From positions 1-51,137 of the forward strand of contig CABYFY010000011.1 in assembly GCA_902518355.1 (NCBI GenBank): DNA of 51,137 bases, in the 5' to 3' direction. This DNA is from an uncultured Bacteroidota bacterium (lineage in GTDB: Bacteria; Bacteroidota; Bacteroidia; Flavobacteriales; Flavobacteriaceae). Positions 1 to 8,425 of the stretch are shown piece by piece. A program made the position numbers and the translations under genes. Position 1 is the first letter of the stretch; each line of letters begins with the position of its first letter. Under the pieces are notes generated by a model. That model did no database searches. It worked only from the letters and a program-made list of their open reading frames with translations, and had not been told where the DNA came from.

Positions 1-2474
1 GGATTTGAATCTGGAACAATTCTAGCAAAAATTTGCTGAGAAAATGGAACAATATTACTATATGCTGATTGATTTTCAATATTATTAATGTTATTGATAG
101 CATCTTCTTCAGATTCATAATATGTTATTGTAAATTCATTAGAGGTTAATTGGCTTATTATATTATCATTTTGCTGATCAAGATCAAAAATACCATTGCC
201 ATCAATTTCAAAATTATCACAAGAATTTAGTGTAGGTAAGTTTTCAACTTCTTCAGGGATATAAAATTCGACTAATATTTCATCTGCTGTTGTACAGTTT
301 TCTGAAATAATCACGTCAACTGAATAGGTTCCAGTTTCTGAAACAACTAAGGTTGATGAGTTTTCATCATCCAAAATAGCTCCGTCTTTATACCAATTAA
401 AAATTGTTTCTTCAAGGCTGTCATCAATTTGAGTATTAAGAATAATATCATTTCCAACACACTCTTCATTTCCAGAACCAATCAGTATATCCTCACCTAA
501 ATTTATTCCTAAATCAAAACTTCCTGCTTCCAGAAAAACAGCTGAATCAAGTTGAGCATCTGAAGCATCTGCAACTGCCAGCTTAATATGATAAGTTTCA
601 CCAATATTAACATTTGCTTGCGCAATAAAAGGAACAGTTCTTCCATCATAACCAATATCTGGTTGTCCAACAGGTGTATATCCGTGAAAATACTCAGGAT
701 TTGCAGCTCCACATTCATCGTTATCTGGGTGAATATTAGTAATGGCAATTGGAATATCGGTTTCTGGTAATACCGCTAAATTAGTCGTGACTCCGTTTTG
801 ATCAGTCAATAAAAAGGCAAAAACATCTGAATAATTACACTCAAAATTACCCATATCATACTCTTCAGAGGCCATAATAAATCTAAAACTTAGTTTATTT
901 GAAATTGGTACAAAATCAAATTCAATCACTGAAGCATTATTAGTTTCATCTTCGATTAAACTATCAAGATCTGAATCTCCAGGCCAATCAAAATTACCAG
1001 ATGAAGCTCCTCCCATAGATTCATTAGGACCAGTAGCTAGTAGTGCATTACCAGATGATAAAATAATTCCTTCGCTGAACGGGAATCCACCACTTGGTTC
1101 TAAAAAATGACCAATACCATTCACATCACCAAAATTATTTCCACTACTCCAAGTTATATTTGAAACATTTGCACATTCATTATTAATCAATACATCAGTT
1201 ACCAATTCTTCAACTGTAAAGCATTCTTGATCAACAGTTACATTTGGATTTACAATTTCTGGCATTCCCGAGTTAATTACAACAGGTAATTCTATTCTGT
1301 TATATGAATCACATTCTCCATTTTCGAAGGGTGAAACCCAATATGAATAATTCCCTGCTTCCAAAGTTCCAGGTTCAAACAAAGTTCCATAATAAACAGA
1401 ATCACTTCCTCCTTCTTCATCAAACCAATATACTGATCCATCACCCTCATCAGATGATGCACTTAAAGATATTAATGCGCAGTCAACTCCAACAAATGGT
1501 TCAACTGTTACTGTCGCTGGTGCTGATAAGCTTGTACTGGATGATAGGTTTAATTCAGGGTCACCTGGCATACCTCCATACTCTACTACATAACCTTTAG
1601 GTTGATATGGTCCACTTGAAGCACCGGTATTTGTTAAATCATTCCATGAACCAACTAATCCAATACTATCGTCTGTAATGTGCGCATAATCTTCGTTTCC
1701 AGCCTGATTTGGTTCAGATGGATCGTTATTCCAATTACTATACATTCCGTTCACAGGACCACCACCAGTTTCTGGCCCTTCTCCAACCCAAAATGGAATA
1801 CCAGTACCACCATTCTCAAGTCCCTCGGGACCGGTAACCCAATTCCAATTTCCTTCAACTCCTTGATCACTTGCACCAATCCATCCGGCACCTCCAGCTT
1901 GTTCTGCTGATATTTGATTTTCTTCTTCAGAAAGAATAGTTACTAAGTATCCTTGCAACCCATAATAATTTGAGTTCTCAGCAGCCTGTTGTGCTTGAAT
2001 CCATGTAATTCCATTTTGTTCAAAATAAACATAATAATGTCCCGTGGAAGGAAGATAATTTGCATTACCAATTGTGAATGAAAATGACTTGTAAGATGGG
2101 TTAGGATTACTTGAGAAGAAAACTACTTCATAAACAGCATCAATGATATCTGAAATGGGAAGATTTTCTCCTGATAAACTTGAAATTTCTAGTTTACCGT
2201 CAGTTACATTCCACGAGGTATTTAAATCAGGATTTGAACCGTTATATATCAATTGATCTTCTCCTGGAGAATAGCCTTCCGAAATTTGGATATATAAAGC
2301 TTCAAGAGTATCATCATCGGGGTCTTCAATACTGAAGGATGTAACAATATTTTGTTGAGTTTGTGGACAATAAACTGAATTACCCTCAGATGAGATCACA
2401 GGAGGTTGATTATCCTGTCCAAAAATGCTGTATGCAAACAGATACAAAAAAATTACAAATATCTTTTTCAACAT
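1..2474 (-). CDS. Secreted C-type lectin / choice-of-anchor L domain protein (partial, 3' end off window)
   Basis: An open frame runs from an ATG at 2474 to the left window edge (824 complete codons, no stop), so the C-terminus is missing. Residues 1-20 form a signal peptide (MLKKIF..., hydrophobic core, ending SIFGQ). Residues about 143-300 resemble a C-type lectin-like domain: ITWIQAQQAA, LVTILSEEEN, GWIGASDQ and GSWNDL are typical of the fold. Residues about 435-625 match the choice-of-anchor L domain (NxFGxVxGIG-like start, GIILSSG, DFVP and ASEEY segments). An Ig-like segment with Cys pairs follows (about 640-720). This architecture in Flavobacteria usually ends in a type IX secretion C-terminal domain and gives a cell-surface or released adhesin; the CTD would lie outside this window, so export by T9SS is inferred. 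It is the last gene on this strand after the serine hydrolase and has its own promoter-like element. Confidence 0.85.
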   Translation of the reverse strand, partial: MLKKIFVIFLYLFAYSIFGQDNQPPVISSEGNSVYCPQTQQNIVTSFSIEDPDDDTLEALYIQISEGYSPGEDQLIYNGSNPDLNTSWNVTDGKLEISSLSGENLPISDIIDAVYEVVFFSSNPNPSYKSFSFTIGNANYLPSTGHYYVYFEQNGITWIQAQQAAENSNYYGLQGYLVTILSEEENQISAEQAGGAGWIGASDQGVEGNWNWVTGPEGLENGGTGIPFWVGEGPETGGGPVNGMYSNWNNDPSEPNQAGNEDYAHITDDSIGLVGSWNDLTNTGASSGPYQPKGYVVEYGGMPGDPELNLSSSTSLSAPATVTVEPFVGVDCALISLSASSDEGDGSVYWFDEEGGSDSVYYGTLFEPGTLEAGNYSYWVSPFENGECDSYNRIELPVVINSGMPEIVNPNVTVDQECFTVEELVTDVLINNECANVSNITWSSGNNFGDVNGIGHFLEPSGGFPFSEGIILSSGNALLATGPNESMGGASSGNFDWPGDSDLDSLIEDETNNASVIEFDFVPISNKLSFRFIMASEEYDMGNFECNYSDVFAFLLTDQNGVTTNLAVLPETDIPIAITNIHPDNDECGAANPEYFHGYTPVGQPDIGYDGRTVPFIAQANVNIGETYHIKLAVADASDAQLDSAVFLEAGSFDLGINLGEDILIGSGNEECVGNDIILNTQIDDSLEETIFNWYKDGAILDDENSSTLVVSETGTYSVDVIISENCTTADEILVEFYIPEEVENLPTLNSCDNFEIDGNGIFDLDQQNDNIISQLTSNEFTITYYESEEDAINNINNIENQSAYSNIVPFSQQIFARIVPDSN

Positions 2475-2503
2475 ATTATTATACATGCATAGTCTAAACG
2501 TAA

Positions 2504-2511
2504 CAAATATA
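2504..2511 (-). promoter_or_regulatory. Bacteroidota-type -7 element (TATATTTG) for the lectin gene
   Basis: On the minus strand the 8-mer TATATTTG fits the Bacteroidota sigma consensus TAnnTTTG and lies 29 bases before the ATG at 2474. No TTG is present 19 bases further upstream, so only the -7 half is matched. Confidence 0.5.
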
Positions 2512-2557
2512 TACTTTATTGAGAGTCTTTATGTGAAAGAAATATTAAAATTTCAGG

Positions 2558-3646
2558 TTAGTCAGATAATCTATTAATTATCTCCCTTGAGATTTCTGCG
2601 AGAAAAGGAAAGCCAATTGAATCATAATCATATTTATCATCATTGTATATTTTATTTGTATTTACATCAATGGTTGCTGTTAAAATAATTGAAACATTTT
2701 TCTTTTTTATATATGCAACATCGGACAATTGGCCGTATGCGAAACCTACCTTATTATGAATTATAATATTCTCATCGAATTCTAATTCTTTATCACCATA
2801 AATAAAAAATTTAGTAAAGTAATAAGGAAACTCATCTGGATTGTAACCAAAATCTCTAGGGTTTCCTGACATATAATTAAAAAGAATTTCTCTTTGTTCA
2901 TTTGTTAAATTAAATCTTTCCTCTTCTTTAAATTTTTTAGGGAAAAATAAAATTTTCATAATTCTATGTAAATCTGTGATAGAAATGTAATTTTTTTTTG
3001 AAAAATCCATTTCTTGTTTAATCATTTCACCGTTAGAGTTGATATAACCTTTGCCTTTCTTTATATTTTCTAATTTTAGTTTTTTTGGTTCCTTGTTATT
3101 GTTTTGAAATGAAATTATTGTATCATTTGTAAAAAAATTAACTCTTTTGCCTTTAAGTTTTGAGGAATTTGAAGTTGAGAGTCTGTGAAATATTGTTGAA
3201 TTTAAAAAACCTTTAGATGTAAATTTTTTATTTAAGTAATCTTGTCCTGTAAATTCAAAAAATCTGTTATTAGCCTGGTTGTTACTCAAAACAAAAACTT
3301 TTTCAAGTTCGTCTTTAAAAGTTGTTTTTAATGTGTCATCTTCAAGCATAAAAGGAGTGTTGATAGATAAAACTTTATTTTCATTTAATTTCTCTAGTGC
3401 AAATAATGCAATTGGTAACTTAACTGTACTGGCTGGGTAAAAGTATCTGTTTGTGTCAATATTATATTCATATTCAATAAAATTTTCTATACTATCGATA
3501 ACAGTTAATTTGACTTGAATATCATTACTCTTAATTGTATTTAATAATTTTGCATTACCAGCTACAAATCTATTTATGAATTGTTGGTCACTTGAGTTAG
3601 TGCAACTCAAATTTATGATTAGAACTATAAAAATTAACTTTTTCAT
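2558..3646 (-). CDS. Lipoprotein serine hydrolase, class A beta-lactamase-like fold
   Basis: A 362-residue protein with a lipoprotein signal (lipobox NLSC, Cys15), so probably anchored in the periplasm or outer membrane. The SxxK nucleophile motif is STVK at 73-76, an SDN-like motif is SNN at 121-123, and a KTG-like KVG sits near residue 300. This set is typical of the penicillin-binding / class A beta-lactamase superfamily (beta-lactamase2 type). The SNN and KVG variants, and the extra length over true class A enzymes (about 290), argue for a peptidase-like or uncharacterised hydrolase rather than an antibiotic-resistance enzyme. It stands alone, divergent from sucC with 95 bases between them; I saw no clear promoter for it there. 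The substrate cannot be read from the sequence. Confidence 0.8.
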   Translation of the reverse strand: MKKLIFIVLIINLSCTNSSDQQFINRFVAGNAKLLNTIKSNDIQVKLTVIDSIENFIEYEYNIDTNRYFYPASTVKLPIALFALEKLNENKVLSINTPFMLEDDTLKTTFKDELEKVFVLSNNQANNRFFEFTGQDYLNKKFTSKGFLNSTIFHRLSTSNSSKLKGKRVNFFTNDTIISFQNNNKEPKKLKLENIKKGKGYINSNGEMIKQEMDFSKKNYISITDLHRIMKILFFPKKFKEEERFNLTNEQREILFNYMSGNPRDFGYNPDEFPYYFTKFFIYGDKELEFDENIIIHNKVGFAYGQLSDVAYIKKKNVSIILTATIDVNTNKIYNDDKYDYDSIGFPFLAEISREIINRLSD

Positions 3647-3716
3647 AATCTATAAATTTATTAATAAAAATTTGATAAATAATTTAAATTTGGGTCTATC
3701 AACTAGCTATCTTTAT

Positions 3717-3724
3717 TAAATTTG
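3717..3724 (+). promoter_or_regulatory. Bacteroidota-type -7 element (TAAATTTG) for sucC
   Basis: TAAATTTG matches TAnnTTTG and ends 17 bases before the sucC ATG at 3742. The nearest upstream TTG (3690) is 24 bases away rather than 19, so the -33 half is doubtful. Confidence 0.5.
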
Positions 3725-3741
3725 TTTACAAATGAATTAAC

Positions 3742-4941
3742 ATGAATTTACACGAGTATCAGGCAAAAGAAATCTTAAGTGGATTTGGAGTAAGGATTCA
3801 AAGAGGATACGTTGCTTCAACCCCAGAAAATGCCGTTGCAGTTGCAAACAAATTAAATGAAGAAACAGGCTCAGATTTTTTTGTTATAAAAGCCCAAGTA
3901 CATGCTGGAGGAAGAGGTAAAGGTGGTGGTGTAAAGCTTGCAAAATCTATCGATGAAGTATATTCCATTTCTGATAAAATCCTTGGTATGAATCTTATCA
4001 CTCCTCAGACTTCAAAAGAAGGAAAAAAAGTTCATCAAGTATTAATAGCTGAAGATGTTTATTATCCAGGAAATTCTGAAGTTGAAGAGTACTATATTTC
4101 AGTATTACTAAATAGAGCAACCGCAAAAAATATGATAATGTATTCTTCTGAGGGTGGTATGGATATTGAAGCTGTTGCAGAGAGTACCCCAGAATTAATT
4201 CACACATTGGATGTTTGTCCCTCAACTGGTTTAACTTTAAAAGATGCTAACGAAATAGCCTCAAATTTAAATTTAAAAGGAAATGCCAAAGAAGAAATGG
4301 TTTCTTTTGTTAAAGCTCTATATGATGCTTATGACAAGTCAGATTCTTCTCTTTTTGAAATAAATCCAGTGATCAAAACAAGTGATGATAAAATTTTGGC
4401 AGTAGACGCAAAAGTGACAATTGACGATAATGCTTTATTTAGACACCCAGACTATCTAGAGTTAAGAGACATAAGAGAAGAAAATCCTATTGAGGTTGAA
4501 GCAAAAGAAGTTGGCTTAAATTATGTTGATTTAGATGGAAATGTTGGATGTATGGTGAATGGAGCAGGACTAGCAATGGCAACTATGGATTTGATAAAAC
4601 AAGCTGGAGGTGAGCCAGCTAACTTCTTAGATGTAGGCGGAACTGCAGATAGTGAGAGAGTTGAAACAGCATTTAGAATTATAATTAAGGATCCAAATGT
4701 TAAGGCAATTCTTGTAAATATTTTCGGAGGAATAGTAAGATGCGACAGAGTTGCAAATGGGATTGTTGATGCATGTAAAAACATGAAAGATGAAATTTCT
4801 GTTCCGATAATTGTGAGATTAGAGGGAACAAACTCTAAAATTGCTAAAGAAATTATTGATTCCTCAGGCTTGAATTTTCACAGCGCTGCTGAGTTTAAAG
4901 AAGCTGCTGATAAAGTTCAGAAAGTTTTAGAAACCACTTGA
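3742..4941 (+). CDS. sucC: Succinyl-CoA ligase (ADP-forming) subunit beta
   Basis: Catalyses succinyl-CoA + ADP/GDP + Pi to succinate + CoA + NTP in the TCA cycle, together with the alpha subunit SucD, which is not in this window. The 399-residue length is the usual family size. It begins with MNLHEYQAKEIL, followed by an ATP-grasp domain (AQVHAGGRGKGGGVK near 50-65) and a C-terminal CoA-ligase domain with the phosphate-loop-like segment GGIVRCD and the end EGTNS. It stands as a single plus-strand gene with its own -7 element. Its 3' end overlaps uvrB on the other strand by 15 bases, leaving no room for a separate terminator. In many Bacteroidota sucC and sucD are not adjacent, as here. Confidence 0.97.
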   Translation: MNLHEYQAKEILSGFGVRIQRGYVASTPENAVAVANKLNEETGSDFFVIKAQVHAGGRGKGGGVKLAKSIDEVYSISDKILGMNLITPQTSKEGKKVHQVLIAEDVYYPGNSEVEEYYISVLLNRATAKNMIMYSSEGGMDIEAVAESTPELIHTLDVCPSTGLTLKDANEIASNLNLKGNAKEEMVSFVKALYDAYDKSDSSLFEINPVIKTSDDKILAVDAKVTIDDNALFRHPDYLELRDIREENPIEVEAKEVGLNYVDLDGNVGCMVNGAGLAMATMDLIKQAGGEPANFLDVGGTADSERVETAFRIIIKDPNVKAILVNIFGGIVRCDRVANGIVDACKNMKDEISVPIIVRLEGTNSKIAKEIIDSSGLNFHSAAEFKEAADKVQKVLETT

Positions 4942-6924
4942 TTTGAATTCTTTTAATTTTTTTATTTGATCTCTGTAAAGTGCAGCTGACTTAAAATCTA
5001 GCTCCTTAGCGCTTTTTTCCATTTCCCTTCTTAATTCTCTAATTTTTTTATCAAAATCTTTAGAATTATTTGGAATTTTAAAATCAATAATTGTTTCAGT
5101 TATTTCTTCTTTATCGTTCCTTAATAATCTTTTAGTTAAAGGATTATCAATACTCTTAACTATAGGTTTGGGTACGACTCCGTTTTTTTTATTGTATTCA
5201 ATTTGCTTTGTCCTTCTGTAATTTGTTTCATCGATTGTTTTCTTTATACTATTCGTAATTTTATCAGCGTATAAAATTGCTATCCCGTTAACATGCCTAG
5301 CAGCTCTTCCTATTGTTTGTGTTAATGACCTATGAGACCTAAGAAAACCTTCCTTGTCGGCATCTAAAATAGCGACTAATGAAACTTCAGGTAAGTCAAG
5401 ACCTTCTCTCAGTAAATTAACTCCAATCAATACATCAAATTTATCTTCTCTTAAACCTTGCATTATTTCAACTCTTTCAATTGTGTCAACATCTGAATGA
5501 ATGTATTTAGATCTTACTTCAATTTTGGTTAAAAAAGATGAAAGTTCCTCGGCCATTTTTTTTGTTAAAGTTGTAACTAAAATCTTTTCCTTTTTATCAA
5601 CTCTTTTTTGAATTTCATCTATTAAATCATCAATTTGATGTTTAGTTGGTTTAATTTCGATTAGTGGGTCTAATAGACCAGTTGGTCTTATAATTTGCTC
5701 TGTTATTATTCCTTCGCTCATTTCTAATTCATAATCCGCAGGGGTAGCACTGACATAAATAACTTCATTTTGTAAATGTTCAAATTCTTCAAATTTTAGA
5801 GGTCTATTGTCCATAGCAGCAGGTAATCTAAAACCATATTCAACTAGGTTTTCTTTTCTGCTTCTATCACCACCATACATCGCTCTAACCTGAGGTATTG
5901 TGACATGACTTTCATCAATAATTGTTAGGTAATCGTTTGGAAAATAATCTAACAAACAAAAAGGTCTTGTACCGGGTTTTCTTCCGTCAAAGTATCTTGA
6001 GTAATTCTCTATTCCAGAGCAATAACCCAATTCTTTGATCATTTCCATATCAAATTCAGTTCTCTCTTTAATCCTATTTGCTTCTAGTGTACTACCAATT
6101 TCATTGAAATATTCATATTGCTTTAGTAAATCATCTTGTATTAATTTTATTACATCATGAATTTTATTCGGAGAGGTAACAAAAATATTTGCTGGATAAA
6201 TTAAAATAGATTTTTCATTGCTAATAATTTTGTTAGTAAATGGATCAAATTTTTCAATTTCTTCAATTTCGTCTCCAAAAAAATGTATTTTAAAAGCAAA
6301 ATCGGTGTGAGCAGGAAATATATCAATTGTATCTCCGATGATTCTAAATTTACCTTGCTTAAATTCATCGGAGATTGATCTTGAATATAAACTTTGAACT
6401 AATCTGTTTAGTAATTGAGTTCTTGACAAATTAGAATTCTCACTAATTTCAATTGTATTTTCTTTGAATTCTTGAGGGTTACCCATTCCATATATACAAG
6501 AAACAGATGCAACTATGAGGATATCATTTCTTCCCGAAAGAAGAGCAGAGGTTGCACTAAGTCTTAGTTTTTCGATTTCGTCATTAATAGAAAGATCTTT
6601 TTCTATGTAAACACCTGTTGTTGGGATATATGCCTCTGGTTGATAATAGTCATAATATGAAACAAAATATTCTACTAAATTTTCTGGAAAAAAACCTTTA
6701 AATTCCGAGTAAAGTTGGGCAGCTAAAGTTTTATTGTGAGCAAGTACTAGTGTTGGCTTATTTAATTCTAGGATTACATTAGCTACAGTAAAGGTTTTTC
6801 CAGATCCCGTAACTCCAAGCAATGTTTGATGTTTTTCATTGCTTTTTATTCCTTTAATTAGCGATTGAATTGCGTTGGGTTGGTCACCAGTTGGGGTAAA
6901 ATCAGTTTTAAGTTTAAAATTCAT
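4927..6924 (-). CDS. uvrB: UvrABC nucleotide excision repair system, subunit UvrB
   Basis: Cytoplasmic helicase-like damage-verification subunit of nucleotide excision repair, partner of UvrA and UvrC. The 665 residues match the normal family length. Visible motifs are Walker A GVTGSGKT (37-44), the beta-hairpin region YYDYYQPEAYIP, helicase motif II IDESH, later helicase motifs TIGRAARH, and a C-terminal UVR domain (FDKKIRELRREMEKSAKELDF...) that binds UvrC. It is the last gene of the minus-strand run tsaC-cca-ctaA-ORF3-uvrB and starts 12 bases after the pRiA4b-like gene. The start ATG gives the usual N-terminus (FKLKTDFTPTGDQPNAI). Confidence 0.98.
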   Translation of the reverse strand: MNFKLKTDFTPTGDQPNAIQSLIKGIKSNEKHQTLLGVTGSGKTFTVANVILELNKPTLVLAHNKTLAAQLYSEFKGFFPENLVEYFVSYYDYYQPEAYIPTTGVYIEKDLSINDEIEKLRLSATSALLSGRNDILIVASVSCIYGMGNPQEFKENTIEISENSNLSRTQLLNRLVQSLYSRSISDEFKQGKFRIIGDTIDIFPAHTDFAFKIHFFGDEIEEIEKFDPFTNKIISNEKSILIYPANIFVTSPNKIHDVIKLIQDDLLKQYEYFNEIGSTLEANRIKERTEFDMEMIKELGYCSGIENYSRYFDGRKPGTRPFCLLDYFPNDYLTIIDESHVTIPQVRAMYGGDRSRKENLVEYGFRLPAAMDNRPLKFEEFEHLQNEVIYVSATPADYELEMSEGIITEQIIRPTGLLDPLIEIKPTKHQIDDLIDEIQKRVDKKEKILVTTLTKKMAEELSSFLTKIEVRSKYIHSDVDTIERVEIMQGLREDKFDVLIGVNLLREGLDLPEVSLVAILDADKEGFLRSHRSLTQTIGRAARHVNGIAILYADKITNSIKKTIDETNYRRTKQIEYNKKNGVVPKPIVKSIDNPLTKRLLRNDKEEITETIIDFKIPNNSKDFDKKIRELRREMEKSAKELDFKSAALYRDQIKKLKEFKSSGF

Positions 6925-6936
6925 ATCATAAAACCA

Positions 6937-7404
6937 TTAGATAAGAAAATCATCATCATAATCACTTTCACTTTCAAAATCTTTTTTGTCAAATATTTTT
7001 TTTGGAGCTACATTTGGCATCATTCCATTTGAAAAAATAATTCTTGGATATTTCAGATTATTTATTATTTCACCTTCTTCAATTAATTCTAAGAAAAAAG
7101 TCCACATTTTCATAAAATCATACATATATAAAAGTTTTGGATTATCACGATTAATTAAACTAGAGAGATTGATTGAGTCCATCGATTTTGTTGAATTATC
7201 AAAGTTCATAAGGCTAATTTCATCAATTTGATTCCATTCCTCATCAACTGTAAAAAAAGATGACATTTCTTCCCCACTAAATTCAAAAGCTAATAGTATT
7301 AATTCGTGCAGGTCTTTTAAACTTGAATCCTTGACAATTTCTAAATCTCTAAAAACATCTTCTTTAGTGTCGTTATCTAGTATTACTCTAAACCTGTATA
7401 TCAT
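6937..7404 (-). CDS. pRiA4b ORF-3-like family protein
   Basis: An acidic 155-residue cytoplasmic protein with no signal peptide or membrane segment. The pattern YRFRVIL..., LxxLHELILLAFEF, FFTVDEEW and a C-terminal YDFMKMWTFFLELIEE followed by YPRIIFSNGMMPN fits the plasmid pRiA4b ORF-3 (IS1096 passenger TnpR-like) family. The family's function is unknown; despite the name there is no transposon here. The start overlaps the 3' end of ctaA by 17 bases and uvrB follows after 12 bases, so it is almost certainly co-transcribed with both. The tail (DFESESDYDDDFLI) is strongly acidic. Confidence 0.8.
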   Translation of the reverse strand: MIYRFRVILDNDTKEDVFRDLEIVKDSSLKDLHELILLAFEFSGEEMSSFFTVDEEWNQIDEISLMNFDNSTKSMDSINLSSLINRDNPKLLYMYDFMKMWTFFLELIEEGEIINNLKYPRIIFSNGMMPNVAPKKIFDKKDFESESDYDDDFLI

Positions 7405-8425
7405 TGCTTGTTTTTTTGATTAAAAAATTATTAAGTAATATATAAAATTGAACACCAAAGATTAAACTAGCAAATACTAAATGAATTGTTTGTGTCCCAA
7501 AAGGAAAATTAAAATAAAACATCAGCACACCAGAGATTACTTCAATTAATAATAAAATCATCAAATGATTAACATATTTATTTCCAAGTAAGAGCTTATT
7601 ATTTAGATAAAACAAGAAGAAATTAATTGATACAACAGCGATAGAAAATGATCTATGATATTCGTAAATGACAGGAATTTCGTTAAGCCATTTTGATTTA
7701 TCATAATAGAATAATTGAGCCTGTTCATCAACAAATTGCCTTACCTGTGTACCCAAGATAATTTGAATTAATGACAAAAAAATTGCAATTATCAGTAAAA
7801 ATCTAAATTGAACATTTTCTTTAATACTAGATTTTTTAACCCCGCTGAAGACTAAATATATCAAAAGGCATACAATGAATAATGCCATTAGCATATGAAT
7901 AGTAATTTTAAAACCTTCCAAATTTGAGTCTACAACTGTTTTTCCAAGCCATGCCTGAAAACCCATTGCAATTAAGGTTAAAATTGATATTACAGTTAAA
8001 TGACGAAATGTTTTGAAATATAGTACTGAAATAATAGTAAAAATTAAAATTGGAATACCAGAAATTGCTCCAATTAGTCTATTTATATATTCAATCCATG
8101 TGTGGACTGGGTTAAATATAACATAGTCATGTTTTTCATAAACTTCCCAGTTATTCAGATTTATTATTTTCTCACTTTTAAAGTTAGATTTAGCGACTAA
8201 TAGTTCTTCTTCATTATACAAAATCATTTGACCTTTAGAATAGTCGTTATTTGACTTAAATAAAATTTGTGATTCTTCTGTTGGAGGTATGTAAAAACCA
8301 AAACATTTTGGCCAATCTGGACATCCCATCCCAGACCCTGTCATTCGAACAAATGCACCTGCAATTATCACTAAATAAACTAGTATTAACGCTAATTTCG
8401 TAAAAAAATGAAATTTATTTTCCAT
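7388..8425 (-). CDS. ctaA: Heme A synthase (COX15/CtaA family)
   Basis: Integral membrane enzyme that converts heme O to heme A for aa3-type cytochrome oxidase. The 345 residues contain about eight hydrophobic helices. The N-terminal signature GAFVRMTGSGMGCPDWPKC is diagnostic, with the Cys35/Cys41 pair known from CtaA proteins in the first extracytoplasmic loop. Histidines in helices (HTWIEYINR, HMLMALF, YHRSF, IHLVFA) are the expected heme ligands. It overlaps cca upstream by 11 bases and the pRiA4b-like gene downstream by 17, a sign of translational coupling. Its presence implies aerobic respiration with a heme A oxidase. Confidence 0.95.
   Translation of the reverse strand: MENKFHFFTKLALILVYLVIIAGAFVRMTGSGMGCPDWPKCFGFYIPPTEESQILFKSNNDYSKGQMILYNEEELLVAKSNFKSEKIINLNNWEVYEKHDYVIFNPVHTWIEYINRLIGAISGIPILIFTIISVLYFKTFRHLTVISILTLIAMGFQAWLGKTVVDSNLEGFKITIHMLMALFIVCLLIYLVFSGVKKSSIKENVQFRFLLIIAIFLSLIQIILGTQVRQFVDEQAQLFYYDKSKWLNEIPVIYEYHRSFSIAVVSINFFLFYLNNKLLLGNKYVNHLMILLLIEVISGVLMFYFNFPFGTQTIHLVFASLIFGVQFYILLNNFLIKKTSNDIQV

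Noticed and set aside
588-1910. Short plus-strand reading frames within the first 2 kb
   Set aside because: They are opposite-strand shadows of the lectin gene, without recognisable protein features.
2558-3646. Antibiotic-resistance class A beta-lactamase
   Set aside because: SDN is SNN and KTG is KVG, the protein is longer than class A enzymes, and there is no resistance context.
3672-3702. Inverted repeat TTGATA...TATCAA between the serine hydrolase and sucC
   Set aside because: Only six bases with a wide spacer in AT-rich DNA; expected by chance and no regulator suggested.
6937-7404. Mobile element implied by the pRiA4b / IS1096 passenger family name
   Set aside because: No transposase, inverted repeats or target duplication; neighbours are housekeeping genes tightly overlapped with it.
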